From Carboxylicivirga sp964602515 (GTDB taxonomy: Bacteria; Bacteroidota; Bacteroidia; Bacteroidales; Marinilabiliaceae): 64,000 nt of DNA. The position numbers and the translations under genes are program-made. The DNA lies in NCBI GenBank assembly GCA_964602515.1, contig CAZRRJ010000001.1:248001-312000 (forward strand). Direction: 5' to 3'. The stretch's first letter is position 1, and each line of letters starts with the position of its first letter. Below are positions 1-9,100 of the stretch, piece by piece. Under the pieces are notes generated by a model that was given only the letters and a program-made list of their open reading frames with translations, had not been told where the DNA came from and made no database searches.

Positions 1-213
1 AAGCAATACTAAAGCCAATAACATTAAGTAAAACTTGTATGTTGGACGTTTAAACGATACGTTAGGCATTAGCTCACCTAGTAAATCGGTATTACCAAAT
101 TCTTCCAATGCTTTTTTTCGTCGTCTGGCCAGGTAAAGGTGTATAAACGCCAACACCGGAATGAGTAGTAACAAGTAGAGGGCATTTGGATGTTCAAACC
201 TGAATATATTCAT
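1..213 (-). CDS. batB: BatB-like VWA membrane protein, N-terminal part (cut by window edge)
   Basis: The first about 71 codons of a gene that continues beyond base 1. The start is the ATG whose complement lies at 211-213. The N-terminus reads MNIFRFEHPNALYLL, followed by a hydrophobic membrane segment, a basic RRRKK stretch and a segment ending in MPNVSFKRP, which is the usual opening of BatB-type proteins (membrane anchor, then a von Willebrand A domain). It lies directly downstream of batA on the same strand, the normal order of the Bacteroidota aerotolerance cluster. The VWA domain itself is outside the window, so the assignment rests on the N-terminus and the neighbourhood. Confidence 0.75.
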   Translation of the reverse strand, partial: MNIFRFEHPNALYLLLLIPVLAFIHLYLARRRKKALEEFGNTDLLGELMPNVSFKRPTYKFYLMLLALVLL

Positions 214-297
214 GTCGTTTTAGTTCTTAATTGTCAATGTTCAGTGTTTAATGAAAATCAATCAATAGCTTATCGTTAAACATTAAGCATTTAATTT

Positions 298-1293
298 TTA
301 GGGTAAATTGCGAAACACAGTACTTCTTAAAAAGATCTCCATAAGTAGAAAAAATCCGGCTAAAGCAGCAAACCACAAATATTCTTCTTTCCTTTTTGTG
401 TATTCGCGCACTTCAAAACGTGTTTTTTCCAATTGGTCTATTTCAGCATATATTTCATTAAGCTTCTGCTTATCAGTTGCTCTAAAGTACTGGCCACCTG
501 TCATAGAAGCAATATTCTCTAATAGCTCTTCATCAATCTTAACTTCTACTTTTTGGTATTCTTTACCAAATACAGTTTGCATAGGGTAGGGCGCCATGCC
601 AATGGTACCAACACCTATGGTATACACGCGTACACCAAACGTTTTGGCTATTTCAGCTGCCGTCATAGGTGCTATCTCCCCTCGGTTATTCATACCATCA
701 GTTAGTAAAATAATAACCTTACTTTTGGCCTCACTGTCTTTTATACGTTGAACCGCTGTTGCTAAACCCATACCAATAGCTGTTCCATCTTCAATTAAGC
801 CCAGTTTAATATCTCTGAACAGGTTTTGAAGCACATTATGATCGGTGGTTAAAGGGCACTGTGTAAAGCTTTCGGCTGCGTATATCACCAAGCCGATTTT
901 ATCATTGTTTCTTCCCTTAATAAATTCCATTGCTACATCTTTGGCAGCTTCAAGTCTGTTGGGCTTAAAGTCTTCTGCCAGCATACTACCCGAAATGTCC
1001 AGAGCCATCATAATGTCAATACCTTCAACCTTTTCATCACGAAAACTATTGCTTGATTGAGGACGAGCCAATACGATAATTAAAAAGATAATGCTTAAAG
1101 CCCGAAATGCAAACAGGAGATGACGCAGATAAACCTTTATAGAAACCGGTGCTTTTGAAAAGCCTTTTAAAGTTGAAATTTGTAAAGAAGCCTGCATACT
1201 TTTTTGTTTCCAGATATACCAGGCAATATAAGCTGGAAGGATGAGCAGGAGCCAAAAGAAACTGGGATGCAGGAATGTTATATTGTTCATCAT
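298..1293 (-). CDS. batA: BatA-like von Willebrand A domain membrane protein
   Basis: 331 residues. Two membrane segments lie near residues 11-28 and 57-76, and a third near 307-325. Between them is a VWA domain whose metal-ion-dependent adhesion motif is D99-I-S101-G-S103. This is the standard architecture of BatA, a membrane protein of the Bacteroides aerotolerance (Bat) cluster that is thought to work with a MoxR ATPase and a DUF58 protein in envelope maturation or stress tolerance. The gene follows the BatD-like gene after 9 bp and precedes batB, so it is part of one minus-strand operon. Its precise molecular role is not settled in the family. Confidence 0.88.
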   Translation of the reverse strand: MMNNITFLHPSFFWLLLILPAYIAWYIWKQKSMQASLQISTLKGFSKAPVSIKVYLRHLLFAFRALSIIFLIIVLARPQSSNSFRDEKVEGIDIMMALDISGSMLAEDFKPNRLEAAKDVAMEFIKGRNNDKIGLVIYAAESFTQCPLTTDHNVLQNLFRDIKLGLIEDGTAIGMGLATAVQRIKDSEAKSKVIILLTDGMNNRGEIAPMTAAEIAKTFGVRVYTIGVGTIGMAPYPMQTVFGKEYQKVEVKIDEELLENIASMTGGQYFRATDKQKLNEIYAEIDQLEKTRFEVREYTKRKEEYLWFAALAGFFLLMEIFLRSTVFRNLP

Positions 1294-1302
1294 TTGTATT
1301 GC

Positions 1303-2337
1303 TTAGTTTTTTACCTCAATTACTTCGTTTTCAGATTTTTTTAGCATCTCAGCTTTTTCTTCTTCCAACGATTTCATTTCTTCTATCTTGGTTTGGTTGA
1401 CAAAGAAAAAGGCATTAATCATGCTCAAATCGTTTTCATCAGGTAACGGTTCATGTTTGGCAAATTTAACCAGATCAGCCGTTAACAGAATTTGCTTTAG
1501 ATTGTCGATTGATTTAACACCTGTTACATCAATCCCTTTAAATGAATCCATTATCTCATCAGTTGTTTGCTCCATTGCTCTTATTTCAAAGCGTTCTTCA
1601 ATATAATGGCGCAAGGTATCTGTTACACCGGAGTAATATTCTTTTACCCGGTTGTGTTGCCACAGCTTTTCCTGTTTAAGGCGCTCTAACTCATTTAATG
1701 CTTTAATGTGTGCAGGTATAACAGGTTGTTCCTTGGTAAACAGTTTTACAGGAGAGCTACGTCCATAGTACTTCCCAATGATAAATATCGTCAGTGCGAT
1801 TAAAAGGAGTCCTCCCAATGTCCAAGGCAAATACTTATACATCTCAGATAAATGAAATGGCGTATCAATAGGTTTTTTGATATCGGTTATCCCTTTTTGA
1901 GGATCCACTTCTTCAAACGGATTATGCACCATAAGCGCCATTGCTTCCGTCTGAATGTTTTGATTTAGCTTTTTGCCCGCTTCTTCAAAAATAATTGGCG
2001 GTATATAGTGCAAGCCACTGTCAAATGATGTAATGCGAAAGCTTTGCTCAATTAATAAGCGGTTATTCTCAGCACTTAATGTGTCAGGCTTGCCAGAGCG
2101 TACAATCTCAATAGCTTTTGTTATCGTATCAGTAAGCTGTGGAAAGCTTAATTCCAGATTATCAGGCTGGCTAAGTTGTAATTTAAGATCAATCTGACCA
2201 CCAATAAATATGATCGTTGAGTCTAAAGCTGCTGTAGCAGTAACATTCTGTGCCTTGATTCCGGATACCGAAAACAATAGTATGCTAAGTCCTAGCAACT
2301 GCTTGGTGATCAAATGTATGTATTTAGTATTAATCAT
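1303..2337 (-). CDS. BatD-like periplasmic/membrane protein of the Bat cluster
   Basis: 344 residues. An N-terminal hydrophobic segment ends in SGIKAQ, which looks like a signal peptide (about residues 1-29). A periplasmic beta-rich part follows, then one membrane helix near 172-190, and a cytoplasmic helical tail with an alternating charged pattern (ALNELERLKQ, then a YIEERFEIRAMEQTTDEI segment). This layout and its position between DUF58 and batA match the BatD/oxygen-tolerance family of Bacteroidota. Its stop lies next to the start region of batA, and its own start is immediately after the DUF58 stop (2338), so translation may be coupled. Family assignment is by layout and context. Confidence 0.65.
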   Translation of the reverse strand: MINTKYIHLITKQLLGLSILLFSVSGIKAQNVTATAALDSTIIFIGGQIDLKLQLSQPDNLELSFPQLTDTITKAIEIVRSGKPDTLSAENNRLLIEQSFRITSFDSGLHYIPPIIFEEAGKKLNQNIQTEAMALMVHNPFEEVDPQKGITDIKKPIDTPFHLSEMYKYLPWTLGGLLLIALTIFIIGKYYGRSSPVKLFTKEQPVIPAHIKALNELERLKQEKLWQHNRVKEYYSGVTDTLRHYIEERFEIRAMEQTTDEIMDSFKGIDVTGVKSIDNLKQILLTADLVKFAKHEPLPDENDLSMINAFFFVNQTKIEEMKSLEEEKAEMLKKSENEVIEVKN

Positions 2338-3204
2338 TTACACACGTTTTTTAAACAATGAAATAAGTGCTTTAACATAGTCTTCATCGGTACGTACCGA
2401 AACATTGTCCACACCACATTTACTAAAAAGTACACGGGTTGCATCATCTGTTTCTCTCCACCACTTATGATAGGCATCGCGCACCGCTTTGTTCGATGTA
2501 TCAGTCCATTGATAAGCACCTGTTTCTGCATCTTTCAGTTTGATCATTCCAATGGATGGAATTTCTGTTTCGCGCTTATCATATACCTTTAGCGCAACAA
2601 CATCATGCTTTTGATTGGCTATCTTAAGTGCATCCTCAAAGCTGTTATCTATAAAATCGGATATCACAAATGCTGTACATCGCTTCTTTATAGCATTAGT
2701 CAGGTATTTTAATGCCTCCGAAAGATTGGTTTCACGATGTTCCGGTGTAAAGGTTATTAGTTCCCTGATAATATGCAGAATGTGCTTACGTCCTTTTTTA
2801 GGCGGTATAAACTTTTCAATACGATCACTAAAAAAAATAACACCAATCTTATCATTGTTCTGTATGGCAGAAAAAGACAGTACAGCGGCCATTTCAGTTA
2901 TTACATTCTTCTTAGATTTTAATGAAGTACCAAACTCACGTGAGCCTGAAACATCAATCATAAGCAGAACTGTTAATTCCCGTTCCTCTTCAAAAACCTT
3001 TATATAAGGGTTGTTGAAACGAGCCGTAACGTTCCAGTCAATATTACGTATATCATCGCCATACTGATATTCGCGCACTTCACTAAAAGTCATACCCCGA
3101 CCTTTAAAAGCAGAATGGTATTCACCGGCAAAAATATTGCTGGAAAGCCCTCGCGTTTTGATTTCGATCTGGCGTACTTTTTTTATTAAATCAGTTGCTT
3201 CCAA
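2338..3204 (-). CDS. DUF58 domain protein of the MoxR/Bat cluster
   Basis: 288 residues. The DUF58 hallmark DIRNIDWNVTAR occupies residues 51-62, followed by an EEERELTVLLMIDVSGS stretch with a MIDAS-like D84-V-S86-G-S88. DUF58 proteins are VWA-like partners of MoxR AAA+ ATPases and are found next to Bat genes throughout Bacteroidota. No signal peptide or membrane segment is visible, so it is probably cytoplasmic. It sits 86 bp downstream of moxR and abuts the BatD-like gene. The role in substrate handling by MoxR is inferred from the family. Confidence 0.88.
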   Translation of the reverse strand: MEATDLIKKVRQIEIKTRGLSSNIFAGEYHSAFKGRGMTFSEVREYQYGDDIRNIDWNVTARFNNPYIKVFEEERELTVLLMIDVSGSREFGTSLKSKKNVITEMAAVLSFSAIQNNDKIGVIFFSDRIEKFIPPKKGRKHILHIIRELITFTPEHRETNLSEALKYLTNAIKKRCTAFVISDFIDNSFEDALKIANQKHDVVALKVYDKRETEIPSIGMIKLKDAETGAYQWTDTSNKAVRDAYHKWWRETDDATRVLFSKCGVDNVSVRTDEDYVKALISLFKKRV

Positions 3205-3290
3205 GTTGTTCTGTTTAGAAGTTACACATTGTGTTCCTTGGTAATAAATCGGAAGCTAGTAGCAGGTAGCTAATAGCCAACAATTCTAAT

Positions 3291-4331
3291 TTAAGGTACT
3301 TCAACCTGGTTCAATATTTCGCTTATTACTTCCTCAGATGTAATATTATTGGCTTCGGCTTCGTACGATAAACCAATACGGTGGCGCAGTACATCATGAC
3401 AGATTGCGCGCACATCTTCCGGAATAACATAACCACGACGTTTAATAAAGGCAAATGCTTTGGCTGCCATAGATAAGCTAATACTTGCACGTGGGGAAGC
3501 GCCATATGATATCATATCCTTAAACTTCTCCAAACCGTATTGTTCAGGGTATCGTGTAGCAAAAGTAATGTCAACAATGTACTTTTCAATTTTTTCATCC
3601 ATGTACACATCCTTAACTACCTCACGTGCTCTGATAATATCATCAGGCTTAAGAATAGTAGATGCTTTGGGGAATGATTTAGCCAGGTTATGACGGATAA
3701 TCATTTGCTCCTCATCTTTTTTAGGATAGTCGAGAACCAGTTTTAGCATAAAACGGTCAACCTGTGCTTCCGGTAACGGGTATGTTCCTTCTTGTTCAAT
3801 AGGGTTTTGCGTTGCCATTACCAAAAACGGCTTGTCTAAGGGGTAAGTTGTTTCACCAATGGTAACTTGTCGCTCCTGCATGGCCTCAAGTAAAGCACTT
3901 TGTACTTTTGCCGGTGCCCGGTTAATTTCATCAGCTAATACAAAATTGGTGAAGATTGGCCCTTGTTTTACTATAAATTCTTCTTTCTTCTGACTGTATA
4001 TCATTGTACCCAATAAATCGGCAGGCAAGAGGTCGGGAGTAAACTGAATACGCGAAAATTTTGCATCTACAATTGTGGCAAGCGTGTTTATCGCCAATGT
4101 TTTTGCCAGCCCTGGAACACCTTCTAATAGAATGTGACCGTCTGATAACAGGCCAATTAATAAGCCTTCAACCAAGTGTTTTTGACCTACAATAACCTTA
4201 TTCATTTCCATGGTTAGTAAGTCAACAAATGAACTTTCTTCTTTTATTCTTTCGTTAATCGCTTTAATATCTACGGATTGTTCCATGCGTATATTCTTTA
4301 ATTTTTTATTACTCTGTATGTTGTTGTTCAC
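3291..4331 (-). CDS. MoxR family AAA+ ATPase
   Basis: 346 residues in the longest frame. Walker A is G71-V-P-G-L-A-K-T78 and Walker B/DE is in the VLADEINRAP segment (D134, E135); the sensor-1 region ATQNPIEQEGTYPLPEAQVDR is typical of MoxR. These ATPases act as chaperone-like remodelling enzymes with VWA proteins encoded beside them, here DUF58 and BatA/B. The frame opens at 4331, but the family usually begins near MEQSVDIKAINERI, which would put the start at 4286; I favour that shorter start, though no Shine-Dalgarno separates the two. It is the first gene of the minus-strand Bat operon. Confidence 0.9.
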   Translation of the reverse strand: MNNNIQSNKKLKNIRMEQSVDIKAINERIKEESSFVDLLTMEMNKVIVGQKHLVEGLLIGLLSDGHILLEGVPGLAKTLAINTLATIVDAKFSRIQFTPDLLPADLLGTMIYSQKKEEFIVKQGPIFTNFVLADEINRAPAKVQSALLEAMQERQVTIGETTYPLDKPFLVMATQNPIEQEGTYPLPEAQVDRFMLKLVLDYPKKDEEQMIIRHNLAKSFPKASTILKPDDIIRAREVVKDVYMDEKIEKYIVDITFATRYPEQYGLEKFKDMISYGASPRASISLSMAAKAFAFIKRRGYVIPEDVRAICHDVLRHRIGLSYEAEANNITSEEVISEILNQVEVP

Positions 4332-4618
4332 TACAAATCAAATAAACACAATATTCGTCTATTCAATTATTTCTTGCTTGTTAATTTTTGTTAAGCCGGA
4401 AAGACTTTAACTATCCTTTAACGATTTTTATTTTCAATATTAATCCTTGTTAATAGCTACAGTTTTTTGGAGCCAGAAGCAAAAATAGCATGATTTAAGG
4501 ACTATACACACAAAAAGGGCTACTGTTTTTCTGCTCAAAGCAATTGCTTTTTGATGTTATTGGAGTTTTAAGATAATATTAACACTTTTGAATCCTTAAA
4601 TTAATAACACTACAAGAA

Positions 4619-5479
4619 ATGTTATATTTTAGTTATCACACACATTCAACTTTTTGTGATGGAAAGAACGGTGTTGAGGCTGTTTGTGAGAAAGCCATTG
4701 AAGAAGGACTTCTATCAGTAGGCTTTTCCAGTCATGCACCTGTTCCATTTACAACCACATGGGCCATGCCGTTTGAGCGTTTGATGGATTATGTAAAAGA
4801 AGTAGAATATTGTAAATGTAAATTTGAAGGCCGGCTTAATGTTTACCTGGCTTTGGAAGCGGATTTTATAGCACACGATAAAAGTATACCATTTACAACA
4901 TGGCGACAACTTGGTAAGCTCGATTATATCATTGGTTCAGTACATTTGGTTAATAATCCGCAAAAAGAAGATGCCATATGGTTTTTGGATGGTCCTGAGA
5001 CTGAATATAAAAAACGGATTGAAGCTTGTTTTGATGGTGATGTAAGAGCAGGAATAACCCAGTATTACAAGCAAATACAAGAAATGATTATAAGCCAAAA
5101 GCCTGATGTAATTGCACACATGGATAAGGTTGTGATGAATAATAAAGGACGCTTCTTTAGCGAAACAGATGGATGGTATAAGGAGCTTATGGAGGAGACC
5201 CTGCAGCTTATTTCCCAGGAAAAAACGATTGTTGAAGTGAATACACGGGGTATTTATAGGGGTAAATATCACACTTGGTTTCCTAATACTGATGTTATAA
5301 AACGCTGCCTTGAGTTAGAAATTCCGTTAACAGTATCAGTGGATGCTCACCATATCAATGAGTTGAAATCCGGATTTGAAGAGGCAATAATTGGATTAAA
5401 AAAAACAGGTTGTAAACAAATAAGTCTTTTTGAGACTGGGCAATGGAAACAAAAAAACATTGATGATGTTATGTTATAA
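4619..5479 (+). CDS. PHP-domain phosphatase, histidinol-phosphatase (HisJ/HisK) type
   Basis: 286 residues. The N-terminal metal motif is H7-T-H9 in FSYHTHSTFCDG, and later motifs (IIGSVHLVNNP, VIAHMDKV, SVDAHH near the C-terminus) supply the remaining His/Asp ligands of the PHP metal site. Length and motif spacing match PHP-type histidinol-phosphatases, which hydrolyse L-histidinol phosphate in histidine synthesis. No other his genes are nearby, so another small phosphate ester could be the substrate. It is divergent from the Bat operon and 17 bp upstream of the small Fe-S gene, so the two are probably co-transcribed. Confidence 0.8.
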   Translation: MLYFSYHTHSTFCDGKNGVEAVCEKAIEEGLLSVGFSSHAPVPFTTTWAMPFERLMDYVKEVEYCKCKFEGRLNVYLALEADFIAHDKSIPFTTWRQLGKLDYIIGSVHLVNNPQKEDAIWFLDGPETEYKKRIEACFDGDVRAGITQYYKQIQEMIISQKPDVIAHMDKVVMNNKGRFFSETDGWYKELMEETLQLISQEKTIVEVNTRGIYRGKYHTWFPNTDVIKRCLELEIPLTVSVDAHHINELKSGFEEAIIGLKKTGCKQISLFETGQWKQKNIDDVML

Positions 5480-5496
5480 ACAATAAAAAGAACCGT

Positions 5497-5685
5497 ATGT
5501 TTGATGATAATGATTTTGTATGCCGGCATATGCAGCTTACTAAAGCTGATATTATAAAGGTAATTCGTGAAAAGAATATCTCTTCCTTTGAAAATTTGCA
5601 GGATGAAACGGATATTGCCACTATTTGTGGAAGCTGTGTTGCTGATATTGAAGAAATTCTAGAAGATGAGATTGCTAAAAGATAA
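5497..5685 (+). CDS. Small BFD-like [2Fe-2S] protein
   Basis: 62 residues resembling bacterioferritin-associated ferredoxin (BFD-like, Fer2_BFD). The C-terminal CGSC motif gives C44 and C47. In the usual CxC N-terminal half only C9 is kept and the second position is H11 (V-C-R-H-M). The remainder (TKADIIKVIRE, ATICGSC, VADIEEILEDEI) follows the family's helix pattern. It may bind a [2Fe-2S] cluster with three Cys and one His, or have altered cluster chemistry. It is 17 bp behind the PHP phosphatase gene. The partner oxidoreductase is unknown. Confidence 0.7.
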   Translation: MFDDNDFVCRHMQLTKADIIKVIREKNISSFENLQDETDIATICGSCVADIEEILEDEIAKR

Positions 5686-5844
5686 GATTTAGAGAGTGTG
5701 CAAAAAGTAAAATCCTTTGTTTTCAACAAAATTTTATCCTTAGATTGTTACAGAGAAGTTGTTGAAGTTCAGTAGTTCTTTAGAGTCAGGATAATTCTAA
5801 AATTCAGCAAAGAATCATTTTTTTACTTTGGGACACTCTCAGTT

Positions 5845-7056
5845 TTATTTTTCAATACTTAAAAAAGAACTGTCCCCATAACTTAAAAATCGAAAGTTAT
5901 GATCGAGTGCATACTGGTAAATATTTTTCCATTTTTGCCCAACAATTGCAGCAATCAATAATAGTAACGTGCTCTTTGGCTGATGAAAGTTAGTAATTAG
6001 TCCGTTAATTACTTTAAACCGGTAGCCCGGTACAATTATAATTGCTGTTTTACCTGCTAGGTGGCTCAATTGTTTTTGGTTCATATAATTCAGTAAAGCC
6101 TCAAAAGCCTCTTCCTTTGTAAAAGAACTTTCTAAATTATACGGGTCCCACTGTTCGATACCATTTTCAATAGAATGTTGAGTTAATATACGTACGCCAT
6201 ACCAATATAAGCTTTCTAATGTACGAACTGAAGTAGTGCCCACTGCAATCAAGTCCTTATGATGTGCAATAAGGCGTTTTAAAGCATTTCGCTCAATTAC
6301 AAAATGCTCGGTATGCATATCATGATTGGATATATCCTCAGACTTAACAGGCTTAAAAGTACCGGCACCCACATGTAAAGTGACATTAAGTAGAGGATGG
6401 TTGTTTTCTTCCAATTGTTTTAAAATCGCATTGGTAAAATGCAGGCCGGCTGTAGGGGCTGCAACTGAACCCTGGTGTTCAGAATAGACTGTTTGATAAC
6501 GATCTTGATCAATATCTTCAGTTTCACGGTTTAAATAGGGTGGAATAGGTGTTAGGCCAATGGCTTCAATAATATCAGCAAACGAAACGGTGGCATTATC
6601 CCATTTGAAATTTATACCTGATGCATCTCCTATACGTTCGCCTTTAGTAATATTCACTGCAAAAGACTGATTGTTAATGGTGACTTCTTTTGTTAGAGCG
6701 CCATCTTTCCATTTGCGTGCATTACCTACAATGCATTTCCATGTAGTTTCTTTTCGGCTGTTAAAAGCCATTTGTACTTCTGCAGGAACGAGCGGTTCCA
6801 AGCAAAATATCTCTATTTCGGCGCCCGTTACCTTTTTAAACTTTAAGCGCGCCCTGATGACTTTAGTATTATTAAAAGCTAGCATTGCTTTTGCAGGTAA
6901 AACCTCAGTAATAGCTGCAAAAGTCTTTTCACTTATTAATCCATTCTTATAAATCAATAATTTAGAATGATCTCTGTTGCTGAGCGGATACTTTGCTATG
7001 CGTTCATCTGGTAATAAATATGTATAATTATTGATTGATATATTAGGCTTAATCAT
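5845..7056 (-). CDS. queA: S-adenosylmethionine:tRNA ribosyltransferase-isomerase (QueA)
   Basis: 403 residues. QueA transfers and isomerises the ribose of SAM onto 7-aminomethyl-deazaguanine in tRNA, making epoxyqueuosine. Recognisable motifs are NYTYLLPDERIAKYPLSNRD at the N-terminus, LAFNNTKVIRARL, the SVAAPTAGLHFT motif, LHVGAGTFKPV, AVGTTSVRTLESL and TNFHQPKSTLLLLIAA. It is longer than the about 350-residue enterobacterial enzyme because of insertions. It is monocistronic, with a TAnnTTTG box at 7077-7084 placed 21 bp upstream of the ATG. Confidence 0.93.
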   Translation of the reverse strand: MIKPNISINNYTYLLPDERIAKYPLSNRDHSKLLIYKNGLISEKTFAAITEVLPAKAMLAFNNTKVIRARLKFKKVTGAEIEIFCLEPLVPAEVQMAFNSRKETTWKCIVGNARKWKDGALTKEVTINNQSFAVNITKGERIGDASGINFKWDNATVSFADIIEAIGLTPIPPYLNRETEDIDQDRYQTVYSEHQGSVAAPTAGLHFTNAILKQLEENNHPLLNVTLHVGAGTFKPVKSEDISNHDMHTEHFVIERNALKRLIAHHKDLIAVGTTSVRTLESLYWYGVRILTQHSIENGIEQWDPYNLESSFTKEEAFEALLNYMNQKQLSHLAGKTAIIIVPGYRFKVINGLITNFHQPKSTLLLLIAAIVGQKWKNIYQYALDHNFRFLSYGDSSFLSIEK

Positions 7057-7076
7057 TGTCTTAGTTTTTAGCGCGA

Positions 7077-7084
7077 CAAATTTA
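7077..7084 (-). promoter_or_regulatory. Candidate -7 box (TAAATTTG) for queA
   Basis: The minus strand reads TAAATTTG, an exact match to the Bacteroidota TAnnTTTG element, 21 bp upstream of the queA ATG. It would give a leader of about 14 nt. No clean TTG at the canonical 19-21 bp upstream spacing was seen, so this is a half-supported promoter. It nearly overlaps the divergent box for the Smr gene. Confidence 0.4.
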
Positions 7085-7086
7085 GT

Positions 7087-7094
7087 TAACTTTG
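7087..7094 (+). promoter_or_regulatory. Candidate -7 box (TAACTTTG) for the DUF2027/Smr gene
   Basis: The plus strand reads TAACTTTG, matching TAnnTTTG, 75 bp before the ATG at 7169. The resulting leader contains a perfect 8-bp hairpin with arms AGCATTAC (7112-7119) and GTAATGCT (7133-7140). The box lies back to back with the queA box, so the two divergent genes may share a regulatory region. No upstream TTG at ideal spacing was found. Confidence 0.35.
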
Positions 7095-7168
7095 GTCTTT
7101 CGAACTAATAAAGCATTACGAAACTTTATTAAGTAATGCTCCCTAAGTACTAAATAAAAACAAATTAG

Positions 7169-8191
7169 ATGAATATTAAAGTAGGAGATACAGTAAGATT
7201 CCTCAATATAAGTGGAGGAGGTATAGTAGTGCGTGTTGAAGGTAAACTGGCCTTTGTGGAAGATGAAGATGGTTTTGAAGTGCCTATGCTTGTTAATGAG
7301 TTAGTCCTTATAAAGAAAGAAGCTCCTAAGAGCAATACAGGTGCAGTGGCACCAGCATCGGTTGAAGCGGACGAACCGGACGATTACGAGTATAAAGAAG
7401 AGGAAGGTAATGATGCTAACCCACAATTTTTAATTGCATTTTTATCAGGAGATAAGCCAGGGCAGGATTCCGGTAATTTCCGTATTCAGGCTATAAATGA
7501 TAGTAACTATTTTATGAGTTATACGATTAGTACGCTACAAAAAAACAAGGAACTGGATTTGTTGTATGTAGGTACTATTGAACCCAATACGAAGCTGTCG
7601 CTGGATAAAATGAATATAATGCAATTAGATGATTGTCAGTGGCAGGTAAACTTGATTTTGTTTAAACGAGGAAAGAGCTATACCAATTTTAATCCGGTTT
7701 CTTCAACCATTAAAATAAAGGCAGCACGCTTTATGAAAGATAATGCTTTTACAGACAATGCTTATTATCATGAGAAGGCAGTATTGCTTCCTGTTATCAA
7801 AGGAGAGTTTGAACGTAAGCTGGAAGAGCTTAGTGATAAGGATATTCAAAAAGTATCGCGTGAAAAAGAAAGTAAACCTAAGCGGAAGAAATATGCAAGG
7901 AGAGATGAAATTGGTATTTTAGAAGTAGATCTTCACATTGATGAGTTAATAGATTCAACAGCGGGATTGAGTAATGGTGAAATAATTACCATTCAGCTTG
8001 ATAAGTTTAAACAAGTGTTGGAAGATAATGCCAATAATAAAGGCCGCAAGATAGTTTTTATTCATGGAGTTGGTTCAGGTACGCTTAAAACGGAAGTGCG
8101 TAAACTTCTAGATCGTCAATATCGTAAACACAATTACCAGGATGCTTCTTTCCAGGAATACGGTTATGGAGCCACCATGGTTATCATATAA
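7169..8191 (+). CDS. DUF2027 protein with C-terminal Smr domain
   Basis: 340 residues. The N-terminal MNIKVGDTVRFLNISGGG is a KOW/SH3-like fold typical of DUF2027. An acidic linker lies near residues 60-90, followed by a beta-rich middle. The C-terminal Smr domain begins near residue 250 with EVDLHIDEL and contains the diagnostic IHGVGSGTLK motif. Smr domains bind branched or structured nucleic acid and some nick it; MutS2 carries one. This two-domain form is common in Bacteroidota and its function is not established. It is monocistronic and followed by a clear terminator. Confidence 0.88.
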   Translation: MNIKVGDTVRFLNISGGGIVVRVEGKLAFVEDEDGFEVPMLVNELVLIKKEAPKSNTGAVAPASVEADEPDDYEYKEEEGNDANPQFLIAFLSGDKPGQDSGNFRIQAINDSNYFMSYTISTLQKNKELDLLYVGTIEPNTKLSLDKMNIMQLDDCQWQVNLILFKRGKSYTNFNPVSSTIKIKAARFMKDNAFTDNAYYHEKAVLLPVIKGEFERKLEELSDKDIQKVSREKESKPKRKKYARRDEIGILEVDLHIDELIDSTAGLSNGEIITIQLDKFKQVLEDNANNKGRKIVFIHGVGSGTLKTEVRKLLDRQYRKHNYQDASFQEYGYGATMVII

Positions 8192-8216
8192 CACTGTTTT
8201 AGAATTAAGTACATTA

Positions 8217-8253
8217 AGAACCCTGTTGCTTGAATGTGACAGGGTTCTTTTTA
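8217..8253 (+). terminator. Rho-independent terminator of the Smr gene
   Basis: Stem AGAACCCTGT pairs with ACAGGGTTCT across a 12-nt loop, followed directly by a T-run (TTTTTAT). It lies 26 bp after the stop codon. Confidence 0.85.
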
Positions 8254-9100
8254 TGAAATCAATTATACCAGTTGCCATTTTATATTACTAAATAATTAAG
8301 TGTTTTTGCATACAGATAGGCTATGAAAAACACAAATGACCTAAGCTATTAAGATATGTATTTTGGAGTTTATTATTTTGTTATCAGTTTGTTGTAGTGG
8401 TATAATTGCTGTTTGGTTTAGTGTAATGTGTTTTGAATAGCAGTTTTAAGGATAATAGCAAGTATATTTTAATATCAGGCTGTAATTATCTACTTAAAAT
8501 CTGGTGGTTGTCAAGCCGCATTACGAGAATCAGTGGCGTTATTATCTGCATCTTCTCTTCGATGGTATATATTCTATAATTATAATCTAAAGCATAATGC
8601 CATTTATGCTTATGCCTTATTTTTAGGCATAAATCTATCTTTTTATAAATCTTATTTAAATATTATAGCAGCGATATTAAAATTGTGATAATCTGATTTA
8701 TAAATTCGTAATCTTATTTATAAATTAAGTATACTCAATTAATATAGATATAATCTGATTATGGATTGTAGATAACTACCATAAAAATATATAAGCTATA
8801 ACTGAGATGATTGCATCTGATATATATATGTATTAACCGAATATCAATTTTAAGGATGCTATATAAAAAGTAAAGAATTAATTTTAAATTATTGATCACT
8901 ATTAACCATATTAGAATATTAATTTTCTATAGAGATCAGTTGATGTAAGAAAACTAAGATTATATCAAAAAAAGTTAAATTGATATCAAATTAAGAGAGC
9001 ATAAATTAGTATTTATAGATAAATTATTTAAATATTTGTAAATCTTTGTTTAAAAGAGAAAGTCAATTTGATATTTGAGTATCAGGAGATCATAAATTAG
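8254..9100. other. Long AT-rich intergenic region
   Basis: About 850 bp without a convincing gene on either strand. It contains AT-rich near-repeats around 8690-8760, such as two copies of TTTATAAATT about 20 bp apart and repeated TAATCTGATT. No terminator-like hairpin, tRNA or consensus promoter with correct spacing was found by eye. It may hold the promoter of the 9101 gene. Confidence 0.5.
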
